A DNA stretch of 64,000 bases from Maribacter polysiphoniae. GTDB lineage: Bacteria; Bacteroidota; Bacteroidia; Flavobacteriales; Flavobacteriaceae. This document shows positions 45,617-55,889 of the stretch, one piece after another. A program made the translations under genes and the position numbers. The first letter of the stretch is position 1, and every line of letters begins with the position of its first letter. The DNA lies in the NCBI RefSeq assembly GCF_003148665.1, contig NZ_QGGQ01000002.1, forward strand, positions 655,071-719,070, given 5' to 3'. Under the pieces are notes generated by a model that was not told the DNA's origin, made no database searches, and saw nothing but the letters and a program-made list of their open reading frames with translations.

Positions 45617-48341
45617 TCGAATCCTTTTCCGCTTCAGTATCCTTTTTCTTTTTACCACTTAAGAGTCCACCTAAGATATTCTTGGTTGCTTCCTTAACCG
45701 TATTTTTGGCTGGGGTAGCAGTGGTGTCACTCTTTTGGGCAACGGTATCTTTCTGGGTTGTTTTACTCCCTCCTAAAATATTCCCTAAAACACCTTTTAC
45801 AGCCTCCTTGGTATTATCCTGTGAAGTAGAGGTGGAATCCTTATCCTTAGAGTTTCCCCCCAGGATATCACCAATGAGTTCATTGGCCTTATCCTTTCCT
45901 TGATTGACCAATTTCTGCTTTTGTATTTCAACCAATTTCGAGGTCAATGCCTTTACCCCGGATGTCAAATCGGTAGTAACCTCTGGACTGGTGTAATTAC
46001 CCCCTATCGAAGCCTTGACCGGAATGGTCAAGTTCCCAAGTTCCTTATCATCAATTTTGGCGATAAGCGAATTTACTTCACTTCCCAAATATTTTGCAGG
46101 AACATCCAAGGTAGCGGTATAGCTGAGTTTTTGATCAAAGGTGTGGCTACCATCCACGTTAATGGCGATATCCTGATAGGCAATGGTAAATGGCTTGACC
46201 TTTACTACACCGTCCTCAAAGGATAGCGCTGTCTTCAAACCTTTCAAGTCCAACTTATCCATATTGATGAAATTGAACTTACTTCCCATGGCGGAAAGCA
46301 CTTTAGCCTGATTGGCATTGATCTCTGGTGACAATAGCTCTGCCAGCATTTTACCGGAAATAGTTTTCAAGTCAGGGGTGAAATCGCTGTTCAGATTACC
46401 CGACAATTCAATATCGGAATTCAAGCGACCTTGTATGGCACTTGCGATCGGCGCCAACACTTTGAACAACTCCAATCCCTTGAAACTTTCCCCAATACCC
46501 AATTGATCCATCCCCAATTTCATGGCAAAGGTCGGTGTCTCATTTTTTGTGGAGACCTCCCCATCAAATGCCACTTTACCATTGAAAAGCGATGATGTCA
46601 TATTACTGAGCACCGCTTTTTCATCTACAATCCTAAGATTGCCCTTTACATCCTTCAACGTAAGATCATCATAAATCACAGTACCTGCGGTGGCCTGTAT
46701 CGTACAATCCAAAAATGAAGGAATCCTTAACTGCTCCCCCACATCGGTAGTACCCGCTGCAGCGGAGGCTTCCTCGCTGGACATAAAATCATTGACCGCA
46801 AAAGTGTTTGAATTCAAATTGAAAACACCCTCAACCTTTTCATCATTGAACATAAAACCCAAAAGGTTGTCAATACTCCCCTTCGCACTAAAATCGGTCT
46901 GTCCCGTTTTACCTTCCAAACTATTCAGGGTAACCGTTGAGGGGTTAAAGGTCATTGCCGCATTTTTTATACTTACGGGATTCTTAAACTCCGGGGAGCT
47001 ATATTCAAAACCACTGAGTTGCATCTTACCTGATGTCTTGGTGTTTTCATACTGTTTTTTCTCTATTGAGGCCATATCAAAGGCCGTGGTCACATCGGCA
47101 TCCAGGATACCCGAAAGTTTCATGTCATCACCAATGGGATATGCCTTGGATATATTGGCAAGATCCATTTTACCATCCAAATGGGCATTTACCTTGGTGT
47201 TGCCCATGAGATCCTTGATTTTTGAGGAAAGATTGAATTTATCCCCATCGATCATAAAGGAAGCCTTCTTGATTTCAACATAAGTATCCTCGGTAACACC
47301 CGTAGTATTGAATAATGTTACATCCAATTGTATGTTCTTCACGGTTTTGGGTAAATCCGGATATTTAAAGGATGCATTATCGGATGCAATAGCAATCCTG
47401 AACGTTGGTATATGCCCTTCGTCAACAATCCCCTTAAACTCCCCTTCAACGGTACACGCTCCCGTAGTGGTCACATTTTCGATGCTTTTCGTATAGGCTT
47501 CAGGAATCAACGCAAGAAAGTTCTTGAAATCCGAAGAAGGGGTCTTGAAATTAATATCCACTTCCTGGTTTTCATCATTTAACTTCACAAAGCCATCAAA
47601 GACCAATGGCAATTGATTCACCATAGCCTCATTTTTCAAGAAGGTATATCTGTTTTCTTCAAGATCGACCCCTATCAAGGCATCTAGTTTAATTGTATTG
47701 TCACTAAGGTATTCCGTACTATCCATCGAGAACGACACCAATGCCTCCGTGGTCGTATCGAATTCGGATTTAGCCAATGACAAATCACCAGAACCCTTAT
47801 GCTGAAGTTTATTTAAAACCAAAGTCATTCCACCCTCCATATCGTCATAGACGATTTTTGAATCCGTGATTTCATAAGATTGTAGCTCCAACGTAAAACC
47901 ATCGGAGGAGGTTTCCTCAGAAGTGTCATTTCCATCGGATTTACCAACGTCGTAGGATGCCTTTCCCTCGGGATTGACCTTTATGTTCAAAAGGGCACCG
48001 TCAACGGTCAAGGATTTTATGGCGATGGCCTCACCTGCACTTTTAAAAAGCTCCCCAATCCCCATTTTCAGTTCAACCTGTTTTGCCGCAAAAAGGGTAT
48101 CACCCTCAAAAGGGGCCTTATTGATCAAGGAAACCCCTTCCAAGGCAACTTCGGCACTTGGAAAACTTTTGATCAGGCTCAATTTGGCCTCTGAAAAGTC
48201 CAAGGTGGCATTCACATTGTTGTTCACATTATTTTTTAGGATGTCCCCGATTTTCGACTCAAGTATGAAGGGAGCTGCTATGAGAATCCCCATAAAAACC
48301 AATACAACCACTCCAACTATTCTCAGGATTTTCTTTTTCAT
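45609..48341 (-). CDS. AsmA family protein (large envelope-spanning, lipid-transport type)
   Basis: 910 residues. One N-terminal membrane helix (about 5-27) precedes the AsmA N-domain (DFSEAKLSLIKSFPSAEV), long beta-rich repeats and an AsmA-like C-terminal region (about 560-800). The tail (about 800-910) is Lys/Asp/Ser/Thr-rich low complexity with repeated ILGG motifs (GDILGG, GNILGG, NILGGLL). AsmA/TamB-like proteins form periplasmic bridges for phospholipid movement to the outer membrane (family knowledge). It lies 51 nt downstream of the queuosine-precursor transporter gene, probably in an operon with it and sppA. Confidence 0.88.
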   Translation of the reverse strand: MKKKILRIVGVVVLVFMGILIAAPFILESKIGDILKNNVNNNVNATLDFSEAKLSLIKSFPSAEVALEGVSLINKAPFEGDTLFAAKQVELKMGIGELFKSAGEAIAIKSLTVDGALLNIKVNPEGKASYDVGKSDGNDTSEETSSDGFTLELQSYEITDSKIVYDDMEGGMTLVLNKLQHKGSGDLSLAKSEFDTTTEALVSFSMDSTEYLSDNTIKLDALIGVDLEENRYTFLKNEAMVNQLPLVFDGFVKLNDENQEVDINFKTPSSDFKNFLALIPEAYTKSIENVTTTGACTVEGEFKGIVDEGHIPTFRIAIASDNASFKYPDLPKTVKNIQLDVTLFNTTGVTEDTYVEIKKASFMIDGDKFNLSSKIKDLMGNTKVNAHLDGKMDLANISKAYPIGDDMKLSGILDADVTTAFDMASIEKKQYENTKTSGKMQLSGFEYSSPEFKNPVSIKNAAMTFNPSTVTLNSLEGKTGQTDFSAKGSIDNLLGFMFNDEKVEGVFNLNSNTFAVNDFMSSEEASAAAGTTDVGEQLRIPSFLDCTIQATAGTVIYDDLTLKDVKGNLRIVDEKAVLSNMTSSLFNGKVAFDGEVSTKNETPTFAMKLGMDQLGIGESFKGLELFKVLAPIASAIQGRLNSDIELSGNLNSDFTPDLKTISGKMLAELLSPEINANQAKVLSAMGSKFNFINMDKLDLKGLKTALSFEDGVVKVKPFTIAYQDIAINVDGSHTFDQKLSYTATLDVPAKYLGSEVNSLIAKIDDKELGNLTIPVKASIGGNYTSPEVTTDLTSGVKALTSKLVEIQKQKLVNQGKDKANELIGDILGGNSKDKDSTSTSQDNTKEAVKGVLGNILGGSKTTQKDTVAQKSDTTATPAKNTVKEATKNILGGLLSGKKKKDTEAEKDSIN

Positions 48342-48392
48342 ATTACAATAGCTTATTGTTTAGGAATATAACTCTAGGAACCAAGGATTATT

Positions 48393-49103
48393 TTATACTT
48401 CCAAATTTATTTCTTCCCCCAATTTCAACCCAAAGCGCTTTCGCATTAGATATACGAACAAATATAGAAAAGGGGTGTCGAGAAAGGCAATTAAAACTTT
48501 GAACAGGAAACCACTGACCACCAAACCAAAGAACATGTGCCAAGGCAACACCTTGAACAGGCACAAAAGGCTGACAACCGTAAAGGTGTCTATGAATTGC
48601 GACAAGAAGGTAGAGAAATTATTCCGTAACCATAAGTGTTTGCCGTGGGTCAATCTTTTCCAAAAATGATATATGGCAATATCGACATATTGGGCGAACA
48701 AATAAGCCAACATCGAAGCCAAAACCGCAATTGGGGATAGGGCAAAAACCTTGTTGAAGGTTTCGTTATCCACGGGGGAATTGGTTATCGCCGGAACATA
48801 CGCTGCCAAAAGCACGATGCCCATTGAAAAAAATGACGCAAAAATACCCGCTGTCACAATCTGGTTGGCCTTCTTCTTCCCATAGACCTCTGAAATAAGA
48901 TCGGTAATCAGGAACGTAATGGGATAGGGTAAAATACCCACAGAGATTTCAAAGAGATTTGCCCCGAAGACCGTGAAGTCCCCGAAAGGTTTCCAATAAA
49001 AGAATTTTTGGAAAATCAGGTTCGAAACCACCAAGGAAGTAATGAACATAGCGCCCAAATAGAGATAAACAGTAAATGCAAACCTTTTATCCTTTGGGTC
49101 CAT
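48393..49103 (-). CDS. Queuosine precursor transporter (YhhQ/VUT family)
   Basis: 236 residues with about six transmembrane helices. Family motifs are FPITDLISEVYGKKKANQ-like (seen as TFLITDLISEVYGKKKA) and the C-terminal FLSQFIDTFTV and FLDTPFLYLFVYLMR. YhhQ-type proteins import queuosine precursors such as preQ0/preQ1 or queuine for tRNA modification. It starts 3 nt after the sppA stop, so it is co-transcribed with it. No other queuosine gene is in the window. Confidence 0.93.
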   Translation of the reverse strand: MDPKDKRFAFTVYLYLGAMFITSLVVSNLIFQKFFYWKPFGDFTVFGANLFEISVGILPYPITFLITDLISEVYGKKKANQIVTAGIFASFFSMGIVLLAAYVPAITNSPVDNETFNKVFALSPIAVLASMLAYLFAQYVDIAIYHFWKRLTHGKHLWLRNNFSTFLSQFIDTFTVVSLLCLFKVLPWHMFFGLVVSGFLFKVLIAFLDTPFLYLFVYLMRKRFGLKLGEEINLEV

Positions 49104-49106
49104 AGG

Positions 49107-50867
49107 CTATTTTATATCCAATACAAAAGGCATTCTTGCCTGGATTCCTTCTTGCTCCATTGCCGATTTCATTTGTTTTAGTATATCGTATGTTCTCACT
49201 CCGATTTCCTCCTTGACCAAATTTTGTCCTATTTTCGTTTTGGCACTGTTCACATCTTCCATAAAACGTTCAAAACCAGACTTATATTTTGGGTATTTTT
49301 TTATGCCATAGGTGCCGATCTCGGCCAGTTCGGCTGCAGCAGCTATAGCGTCATTCAAATTACCCAGTTCATCGACCAAACCTAATTTCTTGGCTTCCGC
49401 CCCACTCCATACACGGCCTTGGGCCAGGCTATCGGCTTGTGCTACGGTAATATTACGCCCTTGTGCCACACGATCCAGGAATGTTCCGTAAATCTCCTCA
49501 ATACCGTCTTGCACCACTTTTCTGAAATTATCGGTCATGGGTTCAAAAACGGAATAATCGACCGAATTTTTGTTCGTACCGACCTGTTCTGCATTAATAC
49601 CTATTTCCTTAGCCAATCCATTGATATTCGGGATTGTGCCAAATACCCCGATTGAACCTGTGATCGTAGTTGGTTCGGCAAAGATCTTATCGGCCCCTGC
49701 CGCGATATAATATCCTCCTGAAGCGGCAACGTTACCCATTGAAACCACTACGGGTTTCTTTTCCTTGGCCAATTCAATTTCGCGCCAGATAATATCCGAA
49801 GTCAAGGCGCTTCCACCGGGGGAATCAACACGTAACACGATCGCTTTTACCTTATCATCGTCAACGGCCTTCTTCAAGGCCTTGGTCATAAGACCTTGAC
49901 CAATAACATCGGGACCTCCCTCACCATACAATATTTCCCCTTGGGCAAAAACCACGGCAATCTTGTCATCCCCTTTTTGAATGACCTTTTTATTGGATCG
50001 TTTCAAATAGTCGCCCAAGGCCACCATATTCATTTCATCCCCTTCATTCAAGGACAAGGCTGAACGGAGTTTCGTCTCATATTGATCGTAAAACAAAGTA
50101 TCATCTATCAACCCTGAAGCTTTTGCATATTTTGGGGACCTACCCCCCAAGGTATCCGCGATGATATTCACATTCGCCTCACTTATATTCCTTCCATCGG
50201 AAATATCGACAACCATATTACCCCATAACGAACCCAACAATTCCTTGATCTGTGTCCTATTGGCATCACTCATTTCGTTGGCCAAAAAAGGCTCTACGGC
50301 GCTTTTATACTTGCCGTGACGAATGACCTCCATTCTTACCCCGGTCTTCTCTTGCAGATCCTTATAAAACAACACTTCAGAGGAGAGCCCCTTAAAATCC
50401 ATTCCACCAACGGGATTCAAAAAAACAGAGTCTGCCACACTGGCCAGATAATAATCCTTCTGTAAATAATAGTCTGCAAAGCTGTAGATGAACTTACCGC
50501 TTTCCTTAAAATCGTGCAATGCCTTACGCAACTCCTGGGTCTGTGCAAGACCGGCCATCAAAAAATTATTGTTGATACTTATCCCTTTGATATCCGAATC
50601 CGTTTTTGCGACTTCGATCGCATGCAATACCTCATCCAATCCCAGGGCCTGCCCAAATAAACCGGCAAATGGATCAGCCTCATTATCCCCCACATAATCA
50701 TTCACGGGTTGTTGTAGTTGTAATTCCAAAATCGATTTCTCCTTGATTACGATTCCATCCCCTGCCTCGGCCATCAAGCTTAAAAAAACCATACCCATAA
50801 AAAACATAATCCCAAAAGCGATCAAACAACCAATTATGGCCGCTAAAAGATTTCTCAAAAAATTCAT
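49107..50867 (-). CDS. sppA: Signal peptide peptidase SppA, 67-kDa long form
   Basis: 586 residues from ATG 50867 (MNFLRNLLAAIIGC), followed by one membrane helix. The two tandem SppA domains of the 67K type are visible. The catalytic Lys lies in the N-terminal domain (VIRHGKYKSAVEPF) and the Ser in the C-terminal domain (GNVAASGGYYIAAG). It degrades cleaved signal peptides in the inner membrane. It is divergent from folK-dNK (71-nt gap) and first in a probable operon with the queuosine transporter and AsmA genes. Confidence 0.95.
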   Translation of the reverse strand: MNFLRNLLAAIIGCLIAFGIMFFMGMVFLSLMAEAGDGIVIKEKSILELQLQQPVNDYVGDNEADPFAGLFGQALGLDEVLHAIEVAKTDSDIKGISINNNFLMAGLAQTQELRKALHDFKESGKFIYSFADYYLQKDYYLASVADSVFLNPVGGMDFKGLSSEVLFYKDLQEKTGVRMEVIRHGKYKSAVEPFLANEMSDANRTQIKELLGSLWGNMVVDISDGRNISEANVNIIADTLGGRSPKYAKASGLIDDTLFYDQYETKLRSALSLNEGDEMNMVALGDYLKRSNKKVIQKGDDKIAVVFAQGEILYGEGGPDVIGQGLMTKALKKAVDDDKVKAIVLRVDSPGGSALTSDIIWREIELAKEKKPVVVSMGNVAASGGYYIAAGADKIFAEPTTITGSIGVFGTIPNINGLAKEIGINAEQVGTNKNSVDYSVFEPMTDNFRKVVQDGIEEIYGTFLDRVAQGRNITVAQADSLAQGRVWSGAEAKKLGLVDELGNLNDAIAAAAELAEIGTYGIKKYPKYKSGFERFMEDVNSAKTKIGQNLVKEEIGVRTYDILKQMKSAMEQEGIQARMPFVLDIK

Positions 50868-50938
50868 TGTAAACGTATTATTATTCGCAGCCAAAGATAA
50901 CCAAAGTGAATTTGTTTTATTTACTTTGTCCCATTATT

Positions 50939-52084
50939 ATGAACGAACTCAAAAAAGCCTATATTTCAATTGGCAGTAATCTGGGGAATCGCCTACAGAA
51001 CCTACAAAATGCCATATTCCTATTGGACGCCGAAGTAGGTCGCATCCCTTTGGTTTCCAAAGTCTATGAAAGTGAATCCTGGGGGTTTGATGCCGACGAT
51101 TTTCTTAACGCCTGCATAGTAATCGAAACCTATTTGACACCCCAAGAGGTTCTGGGGAAAATATTTTCCATTGAAAAAAAACTAGGAAGGGAACGCGGCT
51201 TAAAAAACGGATATGCATCAAGGACCATTGATATTGATATCATCTATTTTGAAAAGGAAATACTCCAAACCGATGAATTGACCATTCCTCATCCGAATTT
51301 AAGGAAGCGCAAATTCGTTCTTTTGCCGCTGGCGGATATCGCCCCCCAATTTTACCACCCGATCTACAACAAGGATACACGCAACTTGATACAGGAATGC
51401 AAAGACCAAACGCGGGTGGAAAAAACCAAACTCAAACTATATAAGACCAAAAAAGAGCTGTTTGCCTCCTTGAACTTTATGGCCATCGAAGGTAATATTG
51501 GGGCCGGAAAAACCACCTTGGCCCATAAAATAGCGGAAGACTTCAATGGCAAGTTGGTCTTGGAGCGTTTTGCCGACAACCCTTTCCTACCTAAATTCTA
51601 TGAAGACCAAGGGCGTTATGCCTTTCCGTTGGAAATGTCCTTCCTTGCCGATCGATACCAACAATTTACCGATGATACATCACAGTTTGACCTTTTCAAG
51701 AATTTTATGGTCAGTGATTACGATATCTATAAATCATTGATATTTGCCCAGGTAACGTTACAGAGCGATGAGTTCAACCTCTATAGAAAGCTCTTCAACC
51801 TAATGTACAAAGAGGTACAGAAACCAAGGATTTATGTTTACCTGTACCAATCTACCGAAAGGTTGCTCGAAAACATCAAAAAACGTGGCAGAACCTATGA
51901 ACAGAGCATTGAATCGACCTATTTGGATAAGATAAACAAAGGTTATTTCGATTTTTTCAAGAGTTATCCTGAGCAGAATACCCTTATTATAGATGTTGGG
52001 GATTTGGATTTCGTTGCCCACCAACAAGACTACGATGCGATTCTTGGAAAAATCCAGGATTTTGCCATCGACTTAAAATTTTAA
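50939..52084 (+). CDS. folK: Fused HPPK (FolK) and deoxynucleoside kinase
   Basis: 381 residues from ATG 50939 (MNELKKAYISIGSNLGNR). Residues 1-165 are 6-hydroxymethyl-7,8-dihydropterin pyrophosphokinase (SIGSNLGNR, SRTIDIDIIYF, IPHPNLRKRKFVLLPL), a folate-pathway enzyme. Residues about 180-381 are a deoxynucleoside kinase: P-loop GNIGAGKTT at 185-193, the ERFADNPFLPKFY substrate region, and DRYQQF. Both halves look complete. The fusion occurs in Bacteroidota and links folate synthesis to deoxynucleotide salvage, both of which serve thymidylate and DNA synthesis. It ends before a terminator at 52181. Confidence 0.95.
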   Translation: MNELKKAYISIGSNLGNRLQNLQNAIFLLDAEVGRIPLVSKVYESESWGFDADDFLNACIVIETYLTPQEVLGKIFSIEKKLGRERGLKNGYASRTIDIDIIYFEKEILQTDELTIPHPNLRKRKFVLLPLADIAPQFYHPIYNKDTRNLIQECKDQTRVEKTKLKLYKTKKELFASLNFMAIEGNIGAGKTTLAHKIAEDFNGKLVLERFADNPFLPKFYEDQGRYAFPLEMSFLADRYQQFTDDTSQFDLFKNFMVSDYDIYKSLIFAQVTLQSDEFNLYRKLFNLMYKEVQKPRIYVYLYQSTERLLENIKKRGRTYEQSIESTYLDKINKGYFDFFKSYPEQNTLIIDVGDLDFVAHQQDYDAILGKIQDFAIDLKF

Positions 52085-52180
52085 GAAATATTTCACATAT
52101 TTCTTGTTTAAAACCATAGGTTTTCATTAATTAGCACTCGCTATTAAGCAACTAACTAACTCAAACTATATATCGGAAGA

Positions 52181-52207
52181 CCCTGATGGAAACATCAGGG
52201 TTTTTTA
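52181..52207 (+). terminator. Terminator downstream of folK-dNK
   Basis: A perfect 8-bp stem, CCCTGATG with CATCAGGG (52181-52200), has a GAAA loop and is followed by TTTTTT. It lies 97 nt after the stop. A smaller hairpin, AAAACC-ata-GGTTTT, is at 52110-52124. Confidence 0.88.
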
Positions 52208-52735
52208 TGGGTTCATCTTGGACCATAGGTCCCAAATAACGATTCCCGCACTTACAGAGATGTTCAAGGAATGCTTGGTACCATACTGGGGAATCTCCAA
52301 CACCCCATCACTGGCACTCACCACTTCCTGATCAACCCCTTTCACCTCGTTCCCTAAAACCAAGGCATATTTCATTGACGGATCGACCGAAAATCGATTC
52401 AGTAGTTCGGCATTTTCGGCCTGCTCTACCGATATCACCTGATAGCCATCCAATTTCAACTGTGCAACCAGTTCCAAAGTGTCCTTTCGATACTCCCATG
52501 AAACACTTTCGGTAGCCCCCAAAGCCGTTTTGCGTATATCCTTATGGGGTGGGGTGGCGGTAATTCCACAGAGATATATTTTCTCGACCAAAAAGGCATC
52601 TGCCGTCCTAAAGACCGAACCTATGTTATTCAAACTTCGGATATTATCGAGTACTATGACCAACGGTGTTTTTTTAGCTTCCTTAAAAGCCTTGACATCC
52701 AATCGGTTTAATTCTTCATTCTTTAATTTGCGCAT
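52205..52735 (-). CDS. TrmH/SpoU family RNA 2'-O-methyltransferase
   Basis: 176 residues from ATG 52735 (MRKLKNEELNRLDVKAFK); the frame from 52798 adds an unlikely extension. SPOUT-knot motifs: LDNIRSLNNIGSVFRTADAF (motif 1), ALVLGNEVKGV (motif 2) and IPQYGTKHSLNISVSAGIVIWDL (motif 3). The Arg, Glu and Asn residues used for 2'-O-ribose methylation are present. The RNA target (tRNA or rRNA) cannot be told. It is divergent from mutS. Confidence 0.94.
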   Translation of the reverse strand: MRKLKNEELNRLDVKAFKEAKKTPLVIVLDNIRSLNNIGSVFRTADAFLVEKIYLCGITATPPHKDIRKTALGATESVSWEYRKDTLELVAQLKLDGYQVISVEQAENAELLNRFSVDPSMKYALVLGNEVKGVDQEVVSASDGVLEIPQYGTKHSLNISVSAGIVIWDLWSKMNP

Positions 52736-52875
52736 GGTTACTTCTTTGGAGCCTCCGGATGTGATAAAGCTGTAAAACTTTTCCGAAAATATCAACAATC
52801 ATTTCTATTGCCTATCAAAAACTGTACATTCGTTTTTGATAGATTGGGCACAAAAATAAACTAATAAATCCGCTT

Positions 52876-55497
52876 TTGGCAGACAAGAAAAAAACAAAGA
52901 AGGTCACCCCTTTAATGAAGCAATACAACACCATCAAGACCAAATATCCTGATGCATTGCTTTTGTTCCGGGTCGGCGATTTTTACGAAACCTTTGGCGA
53001 AGATGCCGTTAAGGCCTCCAAGATCCTGGGCATCATCCTTACCCATCGTAATAATGGTGGTGACCGTACCGAATTGGCTGGTTTTCCCCATCATTCCTTA
53101 AACACGTATCTCCCAAAATTGGTAAAGGCAGGACAGCGTGTTGCCATTTGTGACCAATTGGAAGACCCTAAACTCACCAAGAGCATCGTAAAACGCGGTG
53201 TTACCGAGTTGGTGACCCCTGGGGTCGCCTTGAATGACGATATCCTAAATGCCAAAACGAACAATTTCCTATGTGCCGTCCATTTTGGAAGAAAACTGTT
53301 GGGGGTTTCTTTTTTGGACATTTCCACCGGTGAATTTCTAGTGGCCGAAGGCAATGAGGAACAGATAGACAAATTGCTGCAAAACCTGGGGCCCAATGAG
53401 ATTTTGGTGTCGAAGTCCCATAAGACGGAGTTCCTATCTGTTTTCGGAAACCAATACCATACCTTTTTTACCGAAGACTGGTTATTCCAGGAAGATTACG
53501 CCCTGGAAACCCTTACCAATCATTTTAAGACCAACTCCCTCAAAGGATTCGGGGTCGATCAATTAAGAAACGGGATTATTGCCGCTGGGGTGGTCCTCCA
53601 CTATTTGTCCGAGACCCAACACCGGCAACTGCAACATATCAACACCATAAAACGCATTGCAGAGGAAGAGTATATTTGGATGGACCGCTTTACCATCAAA
53701 AACCTTGAACTCTACCATTCGCCCAACAACAATGCCGTAACCCTTTTGGAAGTCATTGACCATACAATTTCCCCCATGGGCGGCAGAATGTTGAAACGGT
53801 GGCTGGCTCTTCCTTTAAAGAACATTGAAAAAATCCGTAGACGACACCAGGTAATTTCCTATTTGATCAAGGAAGAAACCGACTTTGGAAAATTACGCCA
53901 ACATATGAAACTGATGGGTGATTTTGAACGGTTGATCTCCAAGGTCGCAACAGGGAAAATAAACCCGAAGGAAGTCGTACTGCTTAAGAACTCCTTGGAG
54001 GCCATACTCCCCATTAAACAATTGACCAAAAATTGCCCTAATGAGGCCCTTAGACTTATTGGTGACCAATTGCATTCCTGTGATATGTTGCGAAGCAAGA
54101 TCAAGGAAATGATCAATGAAGAGGCTCCCGTAAACGTTAATAAAGGCAATGTCATTGCCAAGGGATATTCCGAGGAATTGGATGAACTTCGAGGCTTGGC
54201 TTTTTCAGGAAAGGAATATTTGGATAAAATGCTGGAAAGAGAGACCGAAAAAACCGGTATCTCCTCATTGAAAATCGCATCCAATAATGTTTTTGGCTAT
54301 TATATTGAGGTTCGGAACACCCATAAGGACAAGGTTCCCGAAACATGGATACGGAAACAGACCTTAGTCAATGCCGAACGTTATATTACCGAGGAACTAA
54401 AAGAATACGAGGCAAAAATACTGGGTGCCGAAGAACGCATACTGACCCTGGAACAGCAGTTATTCGCCCAATTGGTCGTCTGGATGCAGGAATATATTGT
54501 ACCTGTCCAAAACAACGCCTACCAAATCGCCACATTGGACTGTCTTTGCGGTTTCACCCAATTGGCCAAAAGTAATGATTACAACGAGCCAATGCTCAAT
54601 GATTCCACCGAACTGGAAATCATAGGGGGGCGCCATCCCGTCATAGAGAAACAACTGCCCCTTGGGGAAGCCTATATCACGAACGATGTTATCCTCAATC
54701 GGGAAAACCAACAGATCATAATGATCACGGGCCCCAATATGAGTGGTAAATCGGCCATATTACGACAAACCGCATTGATTGTATTATTGGCCCAGATGGG
54801 TAGTTTCGTACCAGCCGAATCGGCCCAAATCGGATATGTGGATAAGATTTTCACCCGTGTGGGAGCTAGCGACAATATTTCCATGGGTGAATCTACCTTT
54901 ATGGTTGAAATGAACGAAACGGCATCCATATTGAACAACCTCTCGGAGAGAAGTCTCATTCTTTTGGATGAGATCGGGCGTGGTACCAGTACGTATGACG
55001 GTATATCGATTGCTTGGGCCATTTCAGAATATCTGCACGAGCATCCTGCGAGGGCAAAAACGCTTTTCGCCACCCATTATCATGAACTCAATGAAATGGC
55101 CTCGACTTTTGGACGCATCAAAAATTACAATGTATCGGTAAAAGAATTGAAAGATAAGGTGCTATTCTTACGGAAGCTAACCCCTGGTGGCAGCGAACAT
55201 AGTTTTGGTATCCATGTGGCAAAAATGGCGGGAATGCCACAACAGGTCATCTATAAAGCCAATAAGATCTTAAAGAAATTGGAGAAATCACATTCCAGTG
55301 AGGAATTAACAGATAAGCTACATGCCGTACAAGATGAAATGCAACTGAGTTTCTTTAATTTGGATGACCCTTTGTTGGAGCAGATCAAAGAGGAAATCAT
55401 TCACTTAGACATCAACACCCTCACCCCGGTGGAAGCTTTGATGAAGCTCAATGAGATAAAACGATTGTTGACCAAGAACAAGAAGGCCACCTCGTAA
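52876..55497 (+). CDS. mutS: DNA mismatch repair protein MutS
   Basis: 873 residues from a TTG start ([17 protein letters not shown] follows; an internal ATG at 52915 would remove the conserved opening). The mismatch-binding domain has [16 protein letters not shown] with the Phe-x-Glu wedge. The ATPase has Walker A GPNMSGKS from Gly619, [11 protein letters not shown], and Walker [23 protein letters not shown] is the H-loop region. It recognises mismatches and recruits MutL. It ends 55 nt before a palindromic repeat. Confidence 0.98.
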   Translation: MADKKKTKKVTPLMKQYNTIKTKYPDALLLFRVGDFYETFGEDAVKASKILGIILTHRNNGGDRTELAGFPHHSLNTYLPKLVKAGQRVAICDQLEDPKLTKSIVKRGVTELVTPGVALNDDILNAKTNNFLCAVHFGRKLLGVSFLDISTGEFLVAEGNEEQIDKLLQNLGPNEILVSKSHKTEFLSVFGNQYHTFFTEDWLFQEDYALETLTNHFKTNSLKGFGVDQLRNGIIAAGVVLHYLSETQHRQLQHINTIKRIAEEEYIWMDRFTIKNLELYHSPNNNAVTLLEVIDHTISPMGGRMLKRWLALPLKNIEKIRRRHQVISYLIKEETDFGKLRQHMKLMGDFERLISKVATGKINPKEVVLLKNSLEAILPIKQLTKNCPNEALRLIGDQLHSCDMLRSKIKEMINEEAPVNVNKGNVIAKGYSEELDELRGLAFSGKEYLDKMLERETEKTGISSLKIASNNVFGYYIEVRNTHKDKVPETWIRKQTLVNAERYITEELKEYEAKILGAEERILTLEQQLFAQLVVWMQEYIVPVQNNAYQIATLDCLCGFTQLAKSNDYNEPMLNDSTELEIIGGRHPVIEKQLPLGEAYITNDVILNRENQQIIMITGPNMSGKSAILRQTALIVLLAQMGSFVPAESAQIGYVDKIFTRVGASDNISMGESTFMVEMNETASILNNLSERSLILLDEIGRGTSTYDGISIAWAISEYLHEHPARAKTLFATHYHELNEMASTFGRIKNYNVSVKELKDKVLFLRKLTPGGSEHSFGIHVAKMAGMPQQVIYKANKILKKLEKSHSSEELTDKLHAVQDEMQLSFFNLDDPLLEQIKEEIIHLDINTLTPVEALMKLNEIKRLLTKNKKATS

Positions 55498-55543
55498 GCC
55501 TTTGGTATTTAGAGGATTACCAAACCAACAAAGTTCTAGGTTT

Positions 55544-55581
55544 CCAAACCTGCAAGGTTTTAAAAACCTTGCCAGTTTTGG
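55544..55581. repeat. REP-like intergenic palindrome
   Basis: The core is a perfect inverted repeat, GCAAGGTTTT-a-AAAACCTTGC (55552-55572), with imperfect outer arms (CCAAACCT and CAGTTTTGG). It resembles short palindromes scattered between genes in many Bacteroidota genomes (from memory). It may help terminate mutS transcripts, since T runs follow. The rest of the 55498-55716 gap holds the tRNA promoter and nothing else visible. Confidence 0.6.
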
Positions 55582-55651
55582 TGTTTTAACGGTGTTACTC
55601 ACAAAAGTTCCATAGATTTTCAAAGTTTGGATATTTTAAAAGGAAATTTCT

Positions 55652-55680
55652 TTGCTTTTTATAGAATTGTATTAAATTTG
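55652..55680 (+). promoter_or_regulatory. Promoter of tRNA-Gly
   Basis: TTG (55652-55654), 18 nt, then TAAATTTG (55673-55680), followed by GCATCC as at the tig promoter. The expected start is about 30 nt before the tRNA. Confidence 0.65.
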
Positions 55681-55716
55681 CATCCGCATCACAAACGATG
55701 TGTAGTTCTTTTAAAT

Positions 55717-55789
55717 GCGAAAATAGCTCAGTTGGTAGAGCATCACCTTGCCAAGGTGGAGGTCGCGGGTTCGAATCCCGTTTTTCGCT
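55717..55789 (+). tRNA. tRNA-Gly (anticodon GCC)
   Basis: 73 nt. The acceptor stem GCGAAAA/TTTTCGC is perfect. The D arm is GCTC-AGTTGGTAGA-GC, the anticodon loop TTGCCAA gives GCC, and the T arm is GCGGG-TTCGAAT-CCCGT. The discriminator is T, and the 3' CCA is not encoded. Confidence 0.97.
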
Positions 55790-55790
55790 C

Positions 55791-55818
55791 AAAACGCTGC
55801 TTGTCAGCGTTTTTTTTT
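55791..55818 (+). terminator. Terminator after tRNA-Gly
   Basis: AAAACGCTG (55791-55799) pairs with CAGCGTTTT (55805-55813), loop 5 nt, inside a run of nine T residues. Confidence 0.85.
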
Positions 55819-55889
55819 GAGTTCACCTCAACAAGTAGTGCTTCCGAAGGCTTTCGGGAGACAAACACAACTTAAAAGGCCGACCAAAG

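Noticed and set aside
46690..47283. 197-codon ORF on the plus strand
   Set aside because: It is antisense to the AsmA gene, and the Ser/Leu-rich translation is typical of a shadow frame.
52131..52139. CIRCE heat-shock operator (TTAGCACTC)
   Set aside because: Only the left half is present; GAGTGCTAA is missing at the required distance and no heat-shock gene follows.
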